Source: Pseudomonas pergaminensis
GTDB taxonomy: Bacteria > Pseudomonadota > Gammaproteobacteria > Pseudomonadales > Pseudomonadaceae
Length of the DNA stretch: 64,000 bases
Direction of reading: 5' to 3'
NCBI RefSeq assembly: GCF_024112395.2
Contig: NZ_CP078013.2
Span: 1,612,001-1,676,000 of the forward strand
The notes below the pieces were generated by a model, which was not told the DNA's origin, made no database searches, and saw only the letters and a program-made list of their open reading frames with translations. Each line of letters opens with the position of its first letter. The stretch's first letter is position 1. Below are positions 33,974-43,170 of the stretch, piece after piece. The translations under genes were made by a program, and so were the position numbers.

Positions 33974-33983
33974 GAAAACTTCC

Positions 33984-34544
33984 TTACATTGGGTTCTGTG
34001 GGCGCCATGGCTCGATCAAGGCGTCGAGGTTCAGGGCATCGGCGAAATCCAGGAACTGGTCGCGCAACCAGCTGATCTGCACGCCAGCCGGCAAGGTTAC
34101 GGTAAACGTAGCGTTGAGCATGGTGCCGCCGGTCTGCGGGGCCTGGTAGGTGTCGCAGGTCAGGTTCTCCAGCTCGACGTTGTGGTCGATGAAGAACTGG
34201 CACAGTTCGTTGACGATGTCCGAGCGGTAGGCGGAGCTGACATACGCGACATAAGGCAGGGCCTGGGGACGATTCTCCAGGGCAGCACTGCGCACTACAT
34301 TGACCGTGAAGTCGTGCTTCTTGGCCAGGCCTGGCAGGCCGGTCTCCAGGCGCGCCAGGGCATCCCAGGTGCCGGAGATCTGCAGGACCAGCGCACTGCA
34401 CTCGCCATGGCGGGTCAGGCGCGAGGTCACGACGGCGCAGCGGTTTTCATGGCTGGCGCGGCACAGGACGTTGGTCAGCTCCATGGGGTTGGCGCCGAGG
34501 GCACTGATAACAAGGAATTGTTCGCGAACTGTGGGGGTGGACAT
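33984..34544 (-). CDS. gcvR: Glycine cleavage system transcriptional repressor-like ACT protein
   Basis: 186 residues with two ACT domains (about 8-80 and 92-175), as in E. coli GcvR, which binds glycine and antagonises the activator GcvA. Characteristic stretches are EQFLVISALGANPMELTNVL and SDIVNELCQFFIDHNVELEN. It is divergent from dapA and just upstream of bcp, the usual Pseudomonas order. AGGAAGG precedes the ATG. Confidence 0.87.
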   Translation of the reverse strand: MSTPTVREQFLVISALGANPMELTNVLCRASHENRCAVVTSRLTRHGECSALVLQISGTWDALARLETGLPGLAKKHDFTVNVVRSAALENRPQALPYVAYVSSAYRSDIVNELCQFFIDHNVELENLTCDTYQAPQTGGTMLNATFTVTLPAGVQISWLRDQFLDFADALNLDALIEPWRPQNPM

Positions 34545-34817
34545 GCAGCCTTCCTAAAACGATGAGCGGTCGATACCGTGAGGGCCGTATCGATCAAAGG
34601 ATGAAGGGTAGCGAAAACCGTCGCCAAGGGATAGGAGGTGGCGTTTTCATTACGTGAACGGTCTGATTTCAGCGTGCTTCTAGGCGTGCTTTTGCCCAAT
34701 GATGGCATTGCCCGTCGTTTAGTTGCGCCAGAACGCATCCTCAGGCGGTACTTCGCTTGTGCAAGCATCTTGGCGCCAGTACCATTACGGCTCTCTTTTT
34801 CCGGCAGGAGCGGTTGC

Positions 34818-35696
34818 ATGATTGCGGGCAGTATGGTGGCACTGGTCACACCCATGGATGCACAAGGTCATCTCGACTGGGACAGCCTGGGCAAACTGGT
34901 GGACTTCCACCTGCAAGAAGGCACCAATGCCATCGTGGCGGTCGGCACCACCGGTGAATCGGCCACCCTCGATGTGGAAGAGCACATCCAGGTGATCGAA
35001 TTCGTGGTCAAGCGTGTCGCGGGCCGTATCGCCGTGATCGCCGGTACGGGCGCCAACTCGACGCGTGAAGCGATCGAGCTGACCAAAAATGCCAAGAAGG
35101 CCGGCGCCGATGCCTGCCTGCTGGTGACCCCGTACTACAACAAGCCGACCCAGGAAGGCCTGTACCAGCACTTCCGCGCCATTGCCGAAGCCGTCGACAT
35201 TCCGCAGATCCTCTATAACGTGCCGGGTCGTACCGCGTGCGACATGAAGGCCGAGACGGTGATTCGCCTGTCCACCGTGCCGAACATCATCGGTATCAAG
35301 GAAGCCACTGGCGACCTGCAGCGCGCCAAGGACATCCTGGCCGGCGTGAGCAGCGATTTCCTGGTGTATTCCGGTGACGACGCCACGGCTGTCGAGCTGA
35401 TCCTGCTGGGTGGTAAAGGCAATATCTCCGTGACCGCCAACGTGGCCCCGCGTGCCATGAGCGAAATGTGCGCCGCCGCCATTGCCGGCGACGCCGTGAC
35501 CGCCCGCGCGATCCACGAAAAGCTGATGCCGCTCAACAAGACACTGTTTATCGAATCCAACCCTATTCCCGTGAAATGGGCGCTGACTGAAATGGGCATG
35601 ATGCCGGACGGTATCCGTCTGCCGCTCACCCGTCTCAGCGACGCCTGTCACGAACCGCTGCGACAGGCCCTGCGCCAGTCCGGCGTCCTGGTTTAA
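34818..35696 (+). CDS. dapA: 4-hydroxy-tetrahydrodipicolinate synthase
   Basis: 292 residues, the family length when started at 34818 (AGGAG seven bases upstream). It condenses pyruvate with aspartate semialdehyde in lysine and diaminopimelate synthesis. TIM-barrel motifs: VGTTGESATL (about 42-51), catalytic Tyr in LYNVPGRTACDM (about 133), Schiff-base Lys in IIGIKEATGD (Lys161 region). Followed by bamC, its normal neighbour. Confidence 0.97.
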   Translation: MIAGSMVALVTPMDAQGHLDWDSLGKLVDFHLQEGTNAIVAVGTTGESATLDVEEHIQVIEFVVKRVAGRIAVIAGTGANSTREAIELTKNAKKAGADACLLVTPYYNKPTQEGLYQHFRAIAEAVDIPQILYNVPGRTACDMKAETVIRLSTVPNIIGIKEATGDLQRAKDILAGVSSDFLVYSGDDATAVELILLGGKGNISVTANVAPRAMSEMCAAAIAGDAVTARAIHEKLMPLNKTLFIESNPIPVKWALTEMGMMPDGIRLPLTRLSDACHEPLRQALRQSGVLV

Positions 35697-35713
35697 TTGA
35701 GGAAGCACTACGC

Positions 35714-36829
35714 ATGAAGCGATTGGCCGGACTTTCCGCACTTGCCTTGATTATCTCCAGCACCAGTGGCTGCGGTTGGATCTGGGGCCCGGAAGGCTAC
35801 TTCCGTGACCGCGGCAGCGATTACCTGGAAGCAAAACCCACCAAACCGATGGAATTGCCGCCAGGCGTCAACGTCGCCAAGCGTCTTGACCCGTTGCTGC
35901 CGATCCCGCGCAACGTTGCCGACGACACCACCAAGGGTGAGTACGTGGTGCCACGTCCGCAGCCGATCTCGGCCGTGGCGGATGCCAGCGACTACAGCCT
36001 GCAGAAGAGCGGCGACTCCCGCTGGATCGTGGCTCAGCGCCCACCTGCCGAAGTCTGGCCAGTGGCCGTGCAGTTCTTCCAGGACAACGGTTTCCGCATC
36101 GACGAACAGCGTCCTCAGACCGGTGAATTCACCACGGCGTGGCAGCAGGGCAGCGAGCTGTCCGCCACCATGGCCAAGCGCCTGCAGGCCGGTGGTGTCG
36201 CCTCCGACAGCGAAGCCCGTGTGCGTGTACGCATCGAGCCAGGCGTGCAGCGTAATACCAGTGAAGTCTACGTGGTCAGCGCCGAGCGTCCGGCCGGCAG
36301 CACCGCCAACGTTGAGTTCACCAATCGCTCGGTCAACACCGGTGTCGACTCGGCGCTGGTCGACGAGATGCTGGCCAGCATGAGCCGTATCTCCGAGAAG
36401 GGCGGTTCCGTTTCCCTGCTCGCCGCACGTGATTACGACACCCCGAGCCGCGTCAGCCTCACCGAAGACGGCAGCGGCAACGTGGTGCTGAACCTGGGTG
36501 AAGACCTCGACCGTGCCTGGGCCAGTGTCGGCCGCGCATTGGAGCAGGGCCCTTGGCGTGTTGAAGACATCAACCGCAGCCTGGGCTTGTACTACATCAA
36601 CGTGGCTGAAAAAGCCGAGCGTAAAGATGACGAGCCTGGCTTCTTCGGCAAACTGTTCGGCAGCAAGCCGACCAAGGAAGAGATCGAGACCCGCGCCGAG
36701 CGTTACCAGGTTCGTTTGAGCAAGGTGGGCGAAAGCGTGCAAGTCACCGTCGAGAAGAACATCAATACCGTTGCGCCCGCTGAAACAGCGCGCAAAGTGT
36801 TGGGCGTGATTCAAGACAACCTGGGCTGA
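35714..36829 (+). CDS. bamC: Outer-membrane assembly lipoprotein BamC
   Basis: 371 residues with lipobox TSGC (Cys20) behind a typical signal. An unstructured N-terminal stretch (about 21-95) and two helix-grip domains (about 100-225 and 250-370) correspond to BamC (NlpB), a BAM-complex lipoprotein that inserts beta-barrel proteins. In the dapA-bamC arrangement of gamma-proteobacteria, 17 bp after dapA. Confidence 0.93.
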   Translation: MKRLAGLSALALIISSTSGCGWIWGPEGYFRDRGSDYLEAKPTKPMELPPGVNVAKRLDPLLPIPRNVADDTTKGEYVVPRPQPISAVADASDYSLQKSGDSRWIVAQRPPAEVWPVAVQFFQDNGFRIDEQRPQTGEFTTAWQQGSELSATMAKRLQAGGVASDSEARVRVRIEPGVQRNTSEVYVVSAERPAGSTANVEFTNRSVNTGVDSALVDEMLASMSRISEKGGSVSLLAARDYDTPSRVSLTEDGSGNVVLNLGEDLDRAWASVGRALEQGPWRVEDINRSLGLYYINVAEKAERKDDEPGFFGKLFGSKPTKEEIETRAERYQVRLSKVGESVQVTVEKNINTVAPAETARKVLGVIQDNLG

Positions 36830-36833
36830 TCCG

Positions 36834-37592
36834 GTGCGTTTTGCCGTTCTCGGCAGCGGTAGCCAAGGGAACGGTACGCTGGTCGCCCACGACGACACGT
36901 ACGTGCTGGTTGATTGTGGTTTCTCGCTAAGGGAAACCGAGCGGCGCCTGCTGCGCCTGGGGGTTCATCCCGCGCAGCTGAGCGCGATTCTGGTGACCCA
37001 CGAACATGCCGACCACGTGCATGGCGTGGGTTTGCTGTCTCGGCGCTACAATCTTCCGGTGTACCTCAGTCGCGGTACCTTGCGCGGGATGCGCAAACCC
37101 ATTGAACCCGCAGGTTTCCTGGCCGGTGGCGAGCAGCTTCAAATCGGCGCCTTGAGCATCGATGTGGTTGCCGTGGCGCACGACGCCCAGGAACCGACGC
37201 AGTATGTATTCAGTGACGGTGAGCGGCGTTTCGGCGTGCTGACCGACCTGGGCTCCTACTGCGCCAGGGTGCTGGACGGCTACCGGAACCTCGATGCCTT
37301 GATGATCGAGTCCAACCACTGCCGAGACCTGTTGGCTCGCGGTCACTACCCCTACTTCCTCAAGCAGCGGGTGGGCGGCGAACTGGGACATTTGAACAAC
37401 CACCAGGCGGCGTACCTGGTGTATGAGTTGGGCTGGCAAGACTTGCAACACCTGGTCCTGGCCCACCTGAGCAGCAAGAACAACCTGCCGCAGCTGGCCC
37501 GGCAATGTTTTGTCGACACCCTCGGGTGCGACCCGGACTGGCTGCAACTGGCCGATCAAGATTCAGGGCTCGACTGGCGACACATCGCCTAG
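36834..37592 (+). CDS. MBL-fold metallohydrolase, YycJ/WalJ-like
   Basis: 252 residues from a GTG four bases after bamC. Metallo-beta-lactamase motif VTHEHADHVHG (residues about 55-65), N-terminal VLGSGSQGNGTLV and later Asp in GVLTDLGSYC. Such proteins are phosphodiesterase or 5'-exonuclease-like; substrate unknown. It lies between bamC and purC, an arrangement common in Pseudomonas, and is probably co-transcribed with dapA-bamC. Confidence 0.9.
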   Translation: MRFAVLGSGSQGNGTLVAHDDTYVLVDCGFSLRETERRLLRLGVHPAQLSAILVTHEHADHVHGVGLLSRRYNLPVYLSRGTLRGMRKPIEPAGFLAGGEQLQIGALSIDVVAVAHDAQEPTQYVFSDGERRFGVLTDLGSYCARVLDGYRNLDALMIESNHCRDLLARGHYPYFLKQRVGGELGHLNNHQAAYLVYELGWQDLQHLVLAHLSSKNNLPQLARQCFVDTLGCDPDWLQLADQDSGLDWRHIA

Positions 37593-37619
37593 CCCACCAT
37601 TTAGCAAGCGGAGCCCATC

Positions 37620-38333
37620 ATGGAAAAACGTGAAGAACTCTACCGCGGCAAAGCCAAGTCGGTGTACAAGACCGATGACGCCAACCGCCTGATCCTGCTG
37701 TTTCGCAACGACACCTCGGCGTTCGACGGCAAGCGCATCGAACAGCTTGATCGCAAAGGCATGGTGAACAACAAGTTCAACGCCTTCATCATGCAAAAGC
37801 TCGAAGCGGCCGGCATTCCGACCCAATTCGACAAGCTGCTGGGCGACAACGAGTGCCTGGTCAAGAAGCTCGACATGATCCCGGTTGAATGCGTCGTGCG
37901 TAACTACGCCGCCGGCAGCCTGGTCAAGCGCCTGGGCGTGGAAGAGGGCCTCAAGCTCAATCCCTACACCTTCGAACTGTTCCTGAAGGACGACGCCAAG
38001 GGCGACCCGTTCATCAACGAATCCCACGTCGTGGCATTCGGTTGGGGCACCGCTGAGCAACTGGCGCGCATGAAGGAGTTGTCCCTCAAGGTCAACGACG
38101 TGCTCAGCAAACTGTTCGACGACGCAGGCCTGCTGCTGGTGGACTTCAAACTCGAATTCGGTGTGTTCCACGACGGTTCCATCGTCCTGGGCGACGAATT
38201 CAGCCCGGACGGCTGCCGCCTGTGGGACAAGGACACCAAGAAGAAGATGGACAAGGACCGCTTCCGCCAGGGCCTCGGTGACGTCATCGAAGCCTACGAA
38301 GAAGTCGCCAACCGTCTCGGCGTACCGCTTTAA
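37620..38333 (+). CDS. purC: Phosphoribosylaminoimidazole-succinocarboxamide synthase
   Basis: 237 residues. SAICAR synthetase, joining aspartate to CAIR in purine synthesis. Motifs: [13 protein letters not shown] at residues 8-20, [11 protein letters not shown] near 30, [14 protein letters not shown] near 94, and [15 protein letters not shown] near 190. CGGAG precedes the ATG. Confidence 0.97.
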   Translation: MEKREELYRGKAKSVYKTDDANRLILLFRNDTSAFDGKRIEQLDRKGMVNNKFNAFIMQKLEAAGIPTQFDKLLGDNECLVKKLDMIPVECVVRNYAAGSLVKRLGVEEGLKLNPYTFELFLKDDAKGDPFINESHVVAFGWGTAEQLARMKELSLKVNDVLSKLFDDAGLLLVDFKLEFGVFHDGSIVLGDEFSPDGCRLWDKDTKKKMDKDRFRQGLGDVIEAYEEVANRLGVPL

Positions 38334-38378
38334 TCGACGCAAGCATCTGATAGCACGGAAAAAAATCGCTTCGGCGCT

Positions 38379-38406
38379 TTGCATCCACGAATCATGCTGT
38401 TATGAT
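38379..38406 (+). promoter_or_regulatory. Sigma-70 promoter of tRNA-Ser
   Basis: TTGCAT (38379-38384), 16-bp spacer, TATGAT (38401-38406), ending 10 bp before the mature tRNA 5' end. Confidence 0.8.
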
Positions 38407-38416
38407 GCGCGCCGTT

Positions 38417-38506
38417 GGAGAGATGCCAGAGTGGCCGAATGGGACGGATTCGAAATCCGTTGTACCTTCACCGGTACCTAGGGTTCGAATCCCTATCTCT
38501 CCGCCA
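38417..38506 (+). tRNA. tRNA-Ser(CGA)
   Basis: A 90-nt type II tRNA. Acceptor GGAGAGA pairs with TCTCTCC before GCCA; the anticodon stem ACGGA/TCCGT holds anticodon CGA at 38451-38453. A long variable arm (TGTACCTTCACCGGTACC) and T-loop GGTTCGAATCC are present. CCA is encoded (38504-38506). Reads UCG serine codons. Confidence 0.97.
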
Positions 38507-38515
38507 TATCAGTAC

Positions 38516-38546
38516 AAAAAGGCCCCGTTTTTACGGGGCCTTTTTG
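38516..38546. terminator. Rho-independent terminator after tRNA-Ser
   Basis: AAAAAGGCCCCGT, loop, ACGGGGCCTTTTT, 10 bp after the tRNA. Confidence 0.9.
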
Positions 38547-38877
38547 CATTCTGCGGTTTCTGTTCCTTCATTGATCCCCTCCTGAATTCCCCCGTGATCT
38601 AGTCCCCTAAGCGCCTTTCGCTTGGTTGCTGGTTTTTTATCTTTAAGCCAGGCGAACGCACTGGGTTTTTTACACGTTCTGCCAACCCTGCTAACCAACC
38701 GAGTGACCTTCCCACGGTCTCGCCGCGTGCGGTACTCGCGCTTTCCCTCGCCCGCGCATCCGTTCAATGTGCGCGCATTCAAAAAAATAGGTTGAATAGT
38801 CACATAAAATGTTATTTAAATAACAAAAATAATTACGCTGTGGTGCCTGCCACCCCGTGCACAAGGTAAAGATATCC
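38547..38877. other. 331-bp gap between tRNA-Ser and deoK
   Basis: No coding frame is supported. The right part (about 38785-38840) is strikingly AT-rich and holds the candidate deo operators. No copy of the tRNA 3' end is seen, so there is no sign of an integrated element here. Confidence 0.5.
38797..38837. promoter_or_regulatory. Candidate DeoR-type operator upstream of deoK
   Basis: TGTTATTTAAATAACA (38810-38825) is a perfect 16-bp palindrome with the TGTTA/TAACA arms of the E. coli DeoR operator TGTTAGAATTCTAACA. It is flanked by TAGTCACATA (38797) and TAATTACG (38830), boxes that recur in front of deoC. Confidence 0.65.
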
Positions 38878-39798
38878 ATGAATAAGATCGCGGTCATCGG
38901 TAGCAATATGGTGGATTTGGTTACCTATATCGACCGAATGCCCCGCCAGGGCGAGACCCTAGAAGCCCCGGGCTTTGCCATGGGGTGTGGCGGCAAGGGG
39001 GCGAACCAGGCGGTGGCGGCGGCCAAGCTTGGCAGCGAGGTGTTGATGCTGACCAAGTTGGGCGATGACATGTTTGCCGATAACACGTTGGCCAATTTTC
39101 AGCGCCATGCCATCGACTCGCGTTACGTCACGCGGGTGCCAGGGGTGTCCAGCGGCGTGGCGCCGATCTTTGTGCAGAGCGATTCCCACAACAGCATTCT
39201 GATCGTCAAGGGCGCCAACGCGCATTTGAAGCCGGCCGATATCGACGCCGCACAAGCGGCTTTGCGCGAATGCGTACTCATCGTCTTGCAGCTGGAAATC
39301 GACTTGGCGACCGTCTACTACGCCATTGAATTTGCCAAGCGCCACGTTATTCCTGTGTTGCTCAACCCGGCCCCTGCGGTCGCAGGTTTGAGCCGCGAGC
39401 ATCTGGCGCAGCTGGACTTTTTCATCCCCAACGAAAGCGAACTCTCGCTGATCACCGGCAAGCCGGTCGAGGGCCCTGAGAGTGCGTTGCTGGCCGCGCG
39501 GGAATTGGTCGTCCAGGGCATTCGCCATGTCATCGTCACCCTTGGTGAACAGGGCGCGCTGTATGTCGGCGAGGAGGGTGAGTTTCATGTGCCTGGCCGC
39601 AAAGTCGAGGCCCGGGATACCACCGGCGCGGGTGACGCCTTTATCGGTTGCTTTGCCCACTACTGGACCCAGCAGGGCGATATGCGTGCGGCCATGACTC
39701 GGGCTGTGGCGTATTCCGCCTGTTCGGTCACCGGCCTCGGTACCCAGAGTTCCTACCCGGATGCTGCCCGGTTCGCGGAGTTTTTCGACCCGCGCTGA
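38878..39798 (+). CDS. deoK: Deoxyribokinase (PfkB/ribokinase family)
   Basis: 306 residues. It starts MNKIAVIGSNMVDLVTYIDR and has GCGGKGANQAVAAAKLG (about 40-56) and the anion-hole/catalytic DTTGAGDAFIGCF (about 248-260). Met at residue 10 where ribokinase has Asn is typical of Salmonella DeoK and favours 2-deoxyribose. It phosphorylates deoxyribose to deoxyribose-5-phosphate for DeoC. AAGGTAAAG lies upstream of the ATG; a GTG at 38857 is a possible alternative. First gene of the deoxyribose cluster. Confidence 0.88.
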   Translation: MNKIAVIGSNMVDLVTYIDRMPRQGETLEAPGFAMGCGGKGANQAVAAAKLGSEVLMLTKLGDDMFADNTLANFQRHAIDSRYVTRVPGVSSGVAPIFVQSDSHNSILIVKGANAHLKPADIDAAQAALRECVLIVLQLEIDLATVYYAIEFAKRHVIPVLLNPAPAVAGLSREHLAQLDFFIPNESELSLITGKPVEGPESALLAARELVVQGIRHVIVTLGEQGALYVGEEGEFHVPGRKVEARDTTGAGDAFIGCFAHYWTQQGDMRAAMTRAVAYSACSVTGLGTQSSYPDAARFAEFFDPR

Positions 39799-39864
39799 TT
39801 CGTTTATCACCGATGTTGGCGATCCCAGCATGGCTGTGCGCCCTATATCCCACGGAGAATAACA

Positions 39865-41196
39865 ATGACAAAAGTCCCGCTCCAACAGACCACCGATGGT
39901 TTCTACCTCAACCGCACGCCTTGGTTCGCGTTTTTGCTGCTGTGCAGTATTTTTGCCCTGTGGGCGGCGGCAGCCAGCATGAATGACGTGCTGATCGCGC
40001 ACTTCAAGAAAGCCTTTTTGCTCAGCGATTTTCAGACCGCCTTTGTGCAGTCGGCGTTTTACCTGGGCTACTTTTTCGTGGCGATTCCGGCGGCCATGGT
40101 GGTGCGTCGCTTCGGCTACAAAAGCACGATCCTGGTGGGCTTGATGCTTTACATGGCGGGCTGCGCGCTGTTCTTTCCTGCGGCCTCCACTGCCACCTAC
40201 GGCATGTTCCTGATGGCGCTGTTTGTGATCGCGTGTGGGCTGTCGTTTCTCGAAACCGCCTGCAACACCTATTCGACGTTGATGGGACCACGGGAAACCG
40301 GCACCCGCCGTCTGAACATCTCGCAGACCTTCCACCCGTTCGGCGCCATGGCGGGGGTGTATGTCGGTAGCTTTGTGATGTTCAAGGAGACCGACGCCAC
40401 CCACGAACAGTTGACCCAAATGAGCGCCTCCGAGGCGGCCATCCAGCAGTTGGAAATGATTCAGTCGACCCTGCTGCCCTACAAATGGATGATCGCGGTG
40501 CTGGTGCTGATGTTTATCCTGATCGCCATTACCCGCTTCCCCGCATGCCGGGGCAACGCCAAGGCCGACGTGAAAAAGCCCAGCCTCGGCCAGAGCCTGG
40601 CGCGCTTGTCGCGCAACCCGCGCTTTACCTTCGGTGTGCTGGCGCAGTTTCTGTATGTGGGGGCTCAGGTCGGGGTATGGAGCTTCACCATTCGCCTGGC
40701 GATGCAGATGGGCGGGATGAACGAGCGCAGCGCGTCATGGTTCCTGCTGACGACCTTTGCCGCCTATTTCGTCGGCAAGATGATCGCCAACCTATTGATG
40801 CGCAAGCTGCACCCGGCCAAGGTCCTGGCGATCTACGGCGTGCTGACCATTGCCTTGCTTGCCTATACCATCCTGGTGCCGAATATCAGCGCAGTGTACG
40901 CGGCGGTCGCGGTGAGCATTTTCCTCGGGCCGTGCTGGCCGACCATTTATGGCCTGACGATTGAAGGGCTGGGTGAAGACACCAGCGTCGGTGGTTCGCT
41001 GCTGGTGATGAGCATCGTCGGCGGCGGGGTGATCCCGGTGTTCCAAGGCCTGCTGTCAGATGCCACCCACGGCAATATGCAACTGGCCTACAGCGTGCCC
41101 CTGCTGTGTTTCGTGGTGATTGTGGCCTACGCCTATTCCTGCATGCGCCACAGTCGCGCCGCACAGCCTAGGGCTGGCGCGGTGGTGGCCTCATGA
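39865..41196 (+). CDS. deoP: Sugar:proton symporter (FucP-like MFS), probable deoxyribose permease
   Basis: 443 residues, about 12 membrane helices, of the fucose/glucose/galactose symporter branch of MFS. Motifs: FALWAAAASMNDVLIAHFKK in helix 1, SAFYLGYFFVAIPAAMVVRR in helix 2, FLETACNTYSTLMGP, and a conserved HPFGAMAGVYVG. Between deoK and the DUF4432 gene, as deoP is in the Salmonella deoQKPX locus; substrate assigned from this context. GGAG precedes the ATG. Its end overlaps the next start by 4 bp. Confidence 0.85.
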   Translation: MTKVPLQQTTDGFYLNRTPWFAFLLLCSIFALWAAAASMNDVLIAHFKKAFLLSDFQTAFVQSAFYLGYFFVAIPAAMVVRRFGYKSTILVGLMLYMAGCALFFPAASTATYGMFLMALFVIACGLSFLETACNTYSTLMGPRETGTRRLNISQTFHPFGAMAGVYVGSFVMFKETDATHEQLTQMSASEAAIQQLEMIQSTLLPYKWMIAVLVLMFILIAITRFPACRGNAKADVKKPSLGQSLARLSRNPRFTFGVLAQFLYVGAQVGVWSFTIRLAMQMGGMNERSASWFLLTTFAAYFVGKMIANLLMRKLHPAKVLAIYGVLTIALLAYTILVPNISAVYAAVAVSIFLGPCWPTIYGLTIEGLGEDTSVGGSLLVMSIVGGGVIPVFQGLLSDATHGNMQLAYSVPLLCFVVIVAYAYSCMRHSRAAQPRAGAVVAS

Positions 41197-42266
41197 AAAC
41201 CTTCACCCTGGCCTTGTCTCCCGAGCAATTCAGCGGGGCAGAAAAAAACCTGCTGCAATCGGCTGATTTTCGCGTGCTGGCCTGGACCTACCCCAGTGGG
41301 GTCAAGGCCCTGGCGTTGGAAAATGCCCGTGGTCGCGTGGTGGCCTTGCCTTATCAGGGGCAGATGATTTGGTCCGCGACCTTCGACGGCTGCGAGTTGA
41401 CCATGCGCAATATGTTCCGCCAGCCAAAGCCCAGCGCAACGGTAATTGGCACCTACGGATGCTTTATGTTTCACGCCGGGCTGTTGCGCAATGGCTGCCC
41501 GACCTCAAGCGACGACCACCCGCTGCACGGCGAAATGCCCTGCGCACCAATGGACGCAGCCTGGCTGGAAGTGGGCGAAGACGCTGCGGGCCTGTACCTG
41601 CGCCTGGGTGGTGATTACGAATATGTGCAGGGGTTCGGTGACCACTATCGGGCCACACCCACGCTGACCCTGCGGGCCGGCTCGGGGGTATTTGATATCG
41701 GCATGGCGGTCACTAATCTCGCGGGTAAGGCCATGGAACTGATGTACATGGCCCACATGAACTACGCCTACATTCCTGGCGCGCGCTTTGTCGAGCCCCT
41801 GGCCGGCGCCCGGGTGCGCGTACGCAGCAGCGTGCCGGCCCACGTCAAGCCAACCCCCGAGTGGGCGGCCTACATGGCTGAGCTGAGCCGCGACCCTTCA
41901 CGGCTGAGCAGCCTGGACAGCCCCGCGCTGCATGATCCGGAAATCGTCTGCTTCTTCGAAGAGGTTCCAGCCGATACCGCAGGCAATGCGCATTTTCTGC
42001 TGGACCATCCCGAAGGGTCGGCGTTCTACACCCACTACCGGCCCGATCAGTTCTCCCATGCCACCCGCTGGGTCCTGCATAACGCTGACCAGGGCGTCGC
42101 CGCCTTTGTCTTGCCTTCTACCTGCGAACCCGAGGGCTACCTGGCAGAAAAAACCAAAGGCAATGTGCGTTCATTGGCCGGCGGACAACAGGCATTGTTC
42201 AGCGTGAGCACCGGCTATCTGTCGGCTGAAGAAAGGCGCCGCCTGCGGGATGAGCTAGGCGGCTGA
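41193..42266 (+). CDS. deoX: DUF4432 aldose-1-epimerase-like protein
   Basis: 357 residues of the galactose-mutarotase superfamily. YGCFMFHAGLLRNG and DHPLHGEMPCAPMDAAWLE hold the His/Glu-type residues expected for this fold, and MYMAHMNYAYIPGARF is the central strand pair. It probably interconverts anomers of deoxyribose for DeoK, the role proposed for deoX, but activity is unproven. ATG overlaps the permease stop (ATGA). Confidence 0.75.
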   Translation: MKTFTLALSPEQFSGAEKNLLQSADFRVLAWTYPSGVKALALENARGRVVALPYQGQMIWSATFDGCELTMRNMFRQPKPSATVIGTYGCFMFHAGLLRNGCPTSSDDHPLHGEMPCAPMDAAWLEVGEDAAGLYLRLGGDYEYVQGFGDHYRATPTLTLRAGSGVFDIGMAVTNLAGKAMELMYMAHMNYAYIPGARFVEPLAGARVRVRSSVPAHVKPTPEWAAYMAELSRDPSRLSSLDSPALHDPEIVCFFEEVPADTAGNAHFLLDHPEGSAFYTHYRPDQFSHATRWVLHNADQGVAAFVLPSTCEPEGYLAEKTKGNVRSLAGGQQALFSVSTGYLSAEERRRLRDELGG

Positions 42267-42285
42267 TGAGGTGCGGCAAGGGTGG

Positions 42286-43050
42286 TCACACCACCCATTG
42301 CGCGCCATATTGGGTGATCAGTTCACGGTACGCTTTGGGCAGCTTCTTGTCGGAGACCACCACATTGAACTGTTCAAGGCTGGCGAAATGCGCGGTGCGC
42401 ACAACGTCGAACTTGCTGTGATCGGCCAGCAACAGGCTGTGCTGGGCCTGGCGCAAAACCTTCTGTTTGACCGCCACTTCATTGAAGTTGAAGCAGGTGA
42501 CACCGAAGGTCTCGCTGATACCTGCGGCCGAAATGAAGGCCCAGGTCAAACGCACGCTGTCGAGGATGCTGCTCTCGTCGGCATGGTCGAACACTTGGTT
42601 CTTGCGATGAAAGGTGCCGCCACACAGAACGATAGTGCAGTTGGGCTTCTGTTGCAGCTTGAGCAGCACGTTCAGCGAATTGCAGACCGCCGTGAACTCC
42701 AGCTCATCGGGAATGAAATCAATCACAAAAGGCACCGTGGTGCCGCAGTCGAAGAACACCGTGTCGCCACTTTTGACAAACGCGGCCGCGAGCTTGCCTA
42801 TACGGCGTTTCTCTTCCACATGCCGAGTGCCTTGCTCCGTAACCTTGTAGTCAGGCGCCTCGGACGGGTCGAAGGCAAGGGTGATATGCCCGCCGAGCAG
42901 GTGGAACTTGTCCGGGTGACGGTTCAAGTCCCGGCGCAGGGTCATTTCCGAGACTTCCAGCAATGCGGCCATTTCCCGCAGGTGGATCGCCTTTTGGTCC
43001 TGCAGGGCTTGTTGGATCAGTTTGATGCGTTCTGATTGTTTGCTTTCCAC
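42286..43050 (-). CDS. DeoR-family transcriptional repressor of the deoxyribose genes
   Basis: 254 residues. N-terminal helix-turn-helix (about 5-57) with REMAALLEVSEMTLRRDLNR, then a sugar-phosphate-binding isomerase-like domain with VFFDCGTTVPFVIDFIP and ESSILDSVRLTWAFISAAGI. Start GTG at 43050. It separates deoKPX from deoC and is divergent from deoC. Palindromes in front of deoK and deoC suggest it controls both, with deoxyribose-phosphate as likely inducer. Corresponds in position to deoQ of Salmonella. Confidence 0.85.
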   Translation of the reverse strand: MESKQSERIKLIQQALQDQKAIHLREMAALLEVSEMTLRRDLNRHPDKFHLLGGHITLAFDPSEAPDYKVTEQGTRHVEEKRRIGKLAAAFVKSGDTVFFDCGTTVPFVIDFIPDELEFTAVCNSLNVLLKLQQKPNCTIVLCGGTFHRKNQVFDHADESSILDSVRLTWAFISAAGISETFGVTCFNFNEVAVKQKVLRQAQHSLLLADHSKFDVVRTAHFASLEQFNVVVSDKKLPKAYRELITQYGAQWVV

Positions 43051-43072
43051 AGGCGTTCCGGTCGGCTGGTTA

Positions 43073-43111
43073 TGTTGTAATTACATCATTTGTTGGTATT
43101 ATAGTCACATC
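43073..43111. promoter_or_regulatory. Candidate DeoR-type operators between regulator and deoC
   Basis: TGTTGTAATTACATCA (43073-43088) is a near-palindrome with one mismatched pair. TAATTACATC (43078) and TAGTCACATC (43102) form a direct repeat 24 bp apart and resemble the boxes before deoK. Confidence 0.5.
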
Positions 43112-43170
43112 TTTTGGGCGTGCTTTCTCACAGTTGCGCCCATCGTGCTCCTTCACCAGGAACGGATTTC

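Noticed and set aside
35708..36898. Minus-strand frame of 396 codons opposite bamC
   Set aside because: Same reason; no protein-family features.
38417..38877. Integrated island at tRNA-Ser
   Set aside because: No repeat of the tRNA 3' end and no integrase gene; the next genes are a normal sugar operon.
38959..40419. Minus-strand open frame of 486 codons opposite deoK and the permease gene
   Set aside because: Composition follows the codon bias of the sense genes, it has no family motifs, and both sense genes have clear catalytic or membrane motifs.
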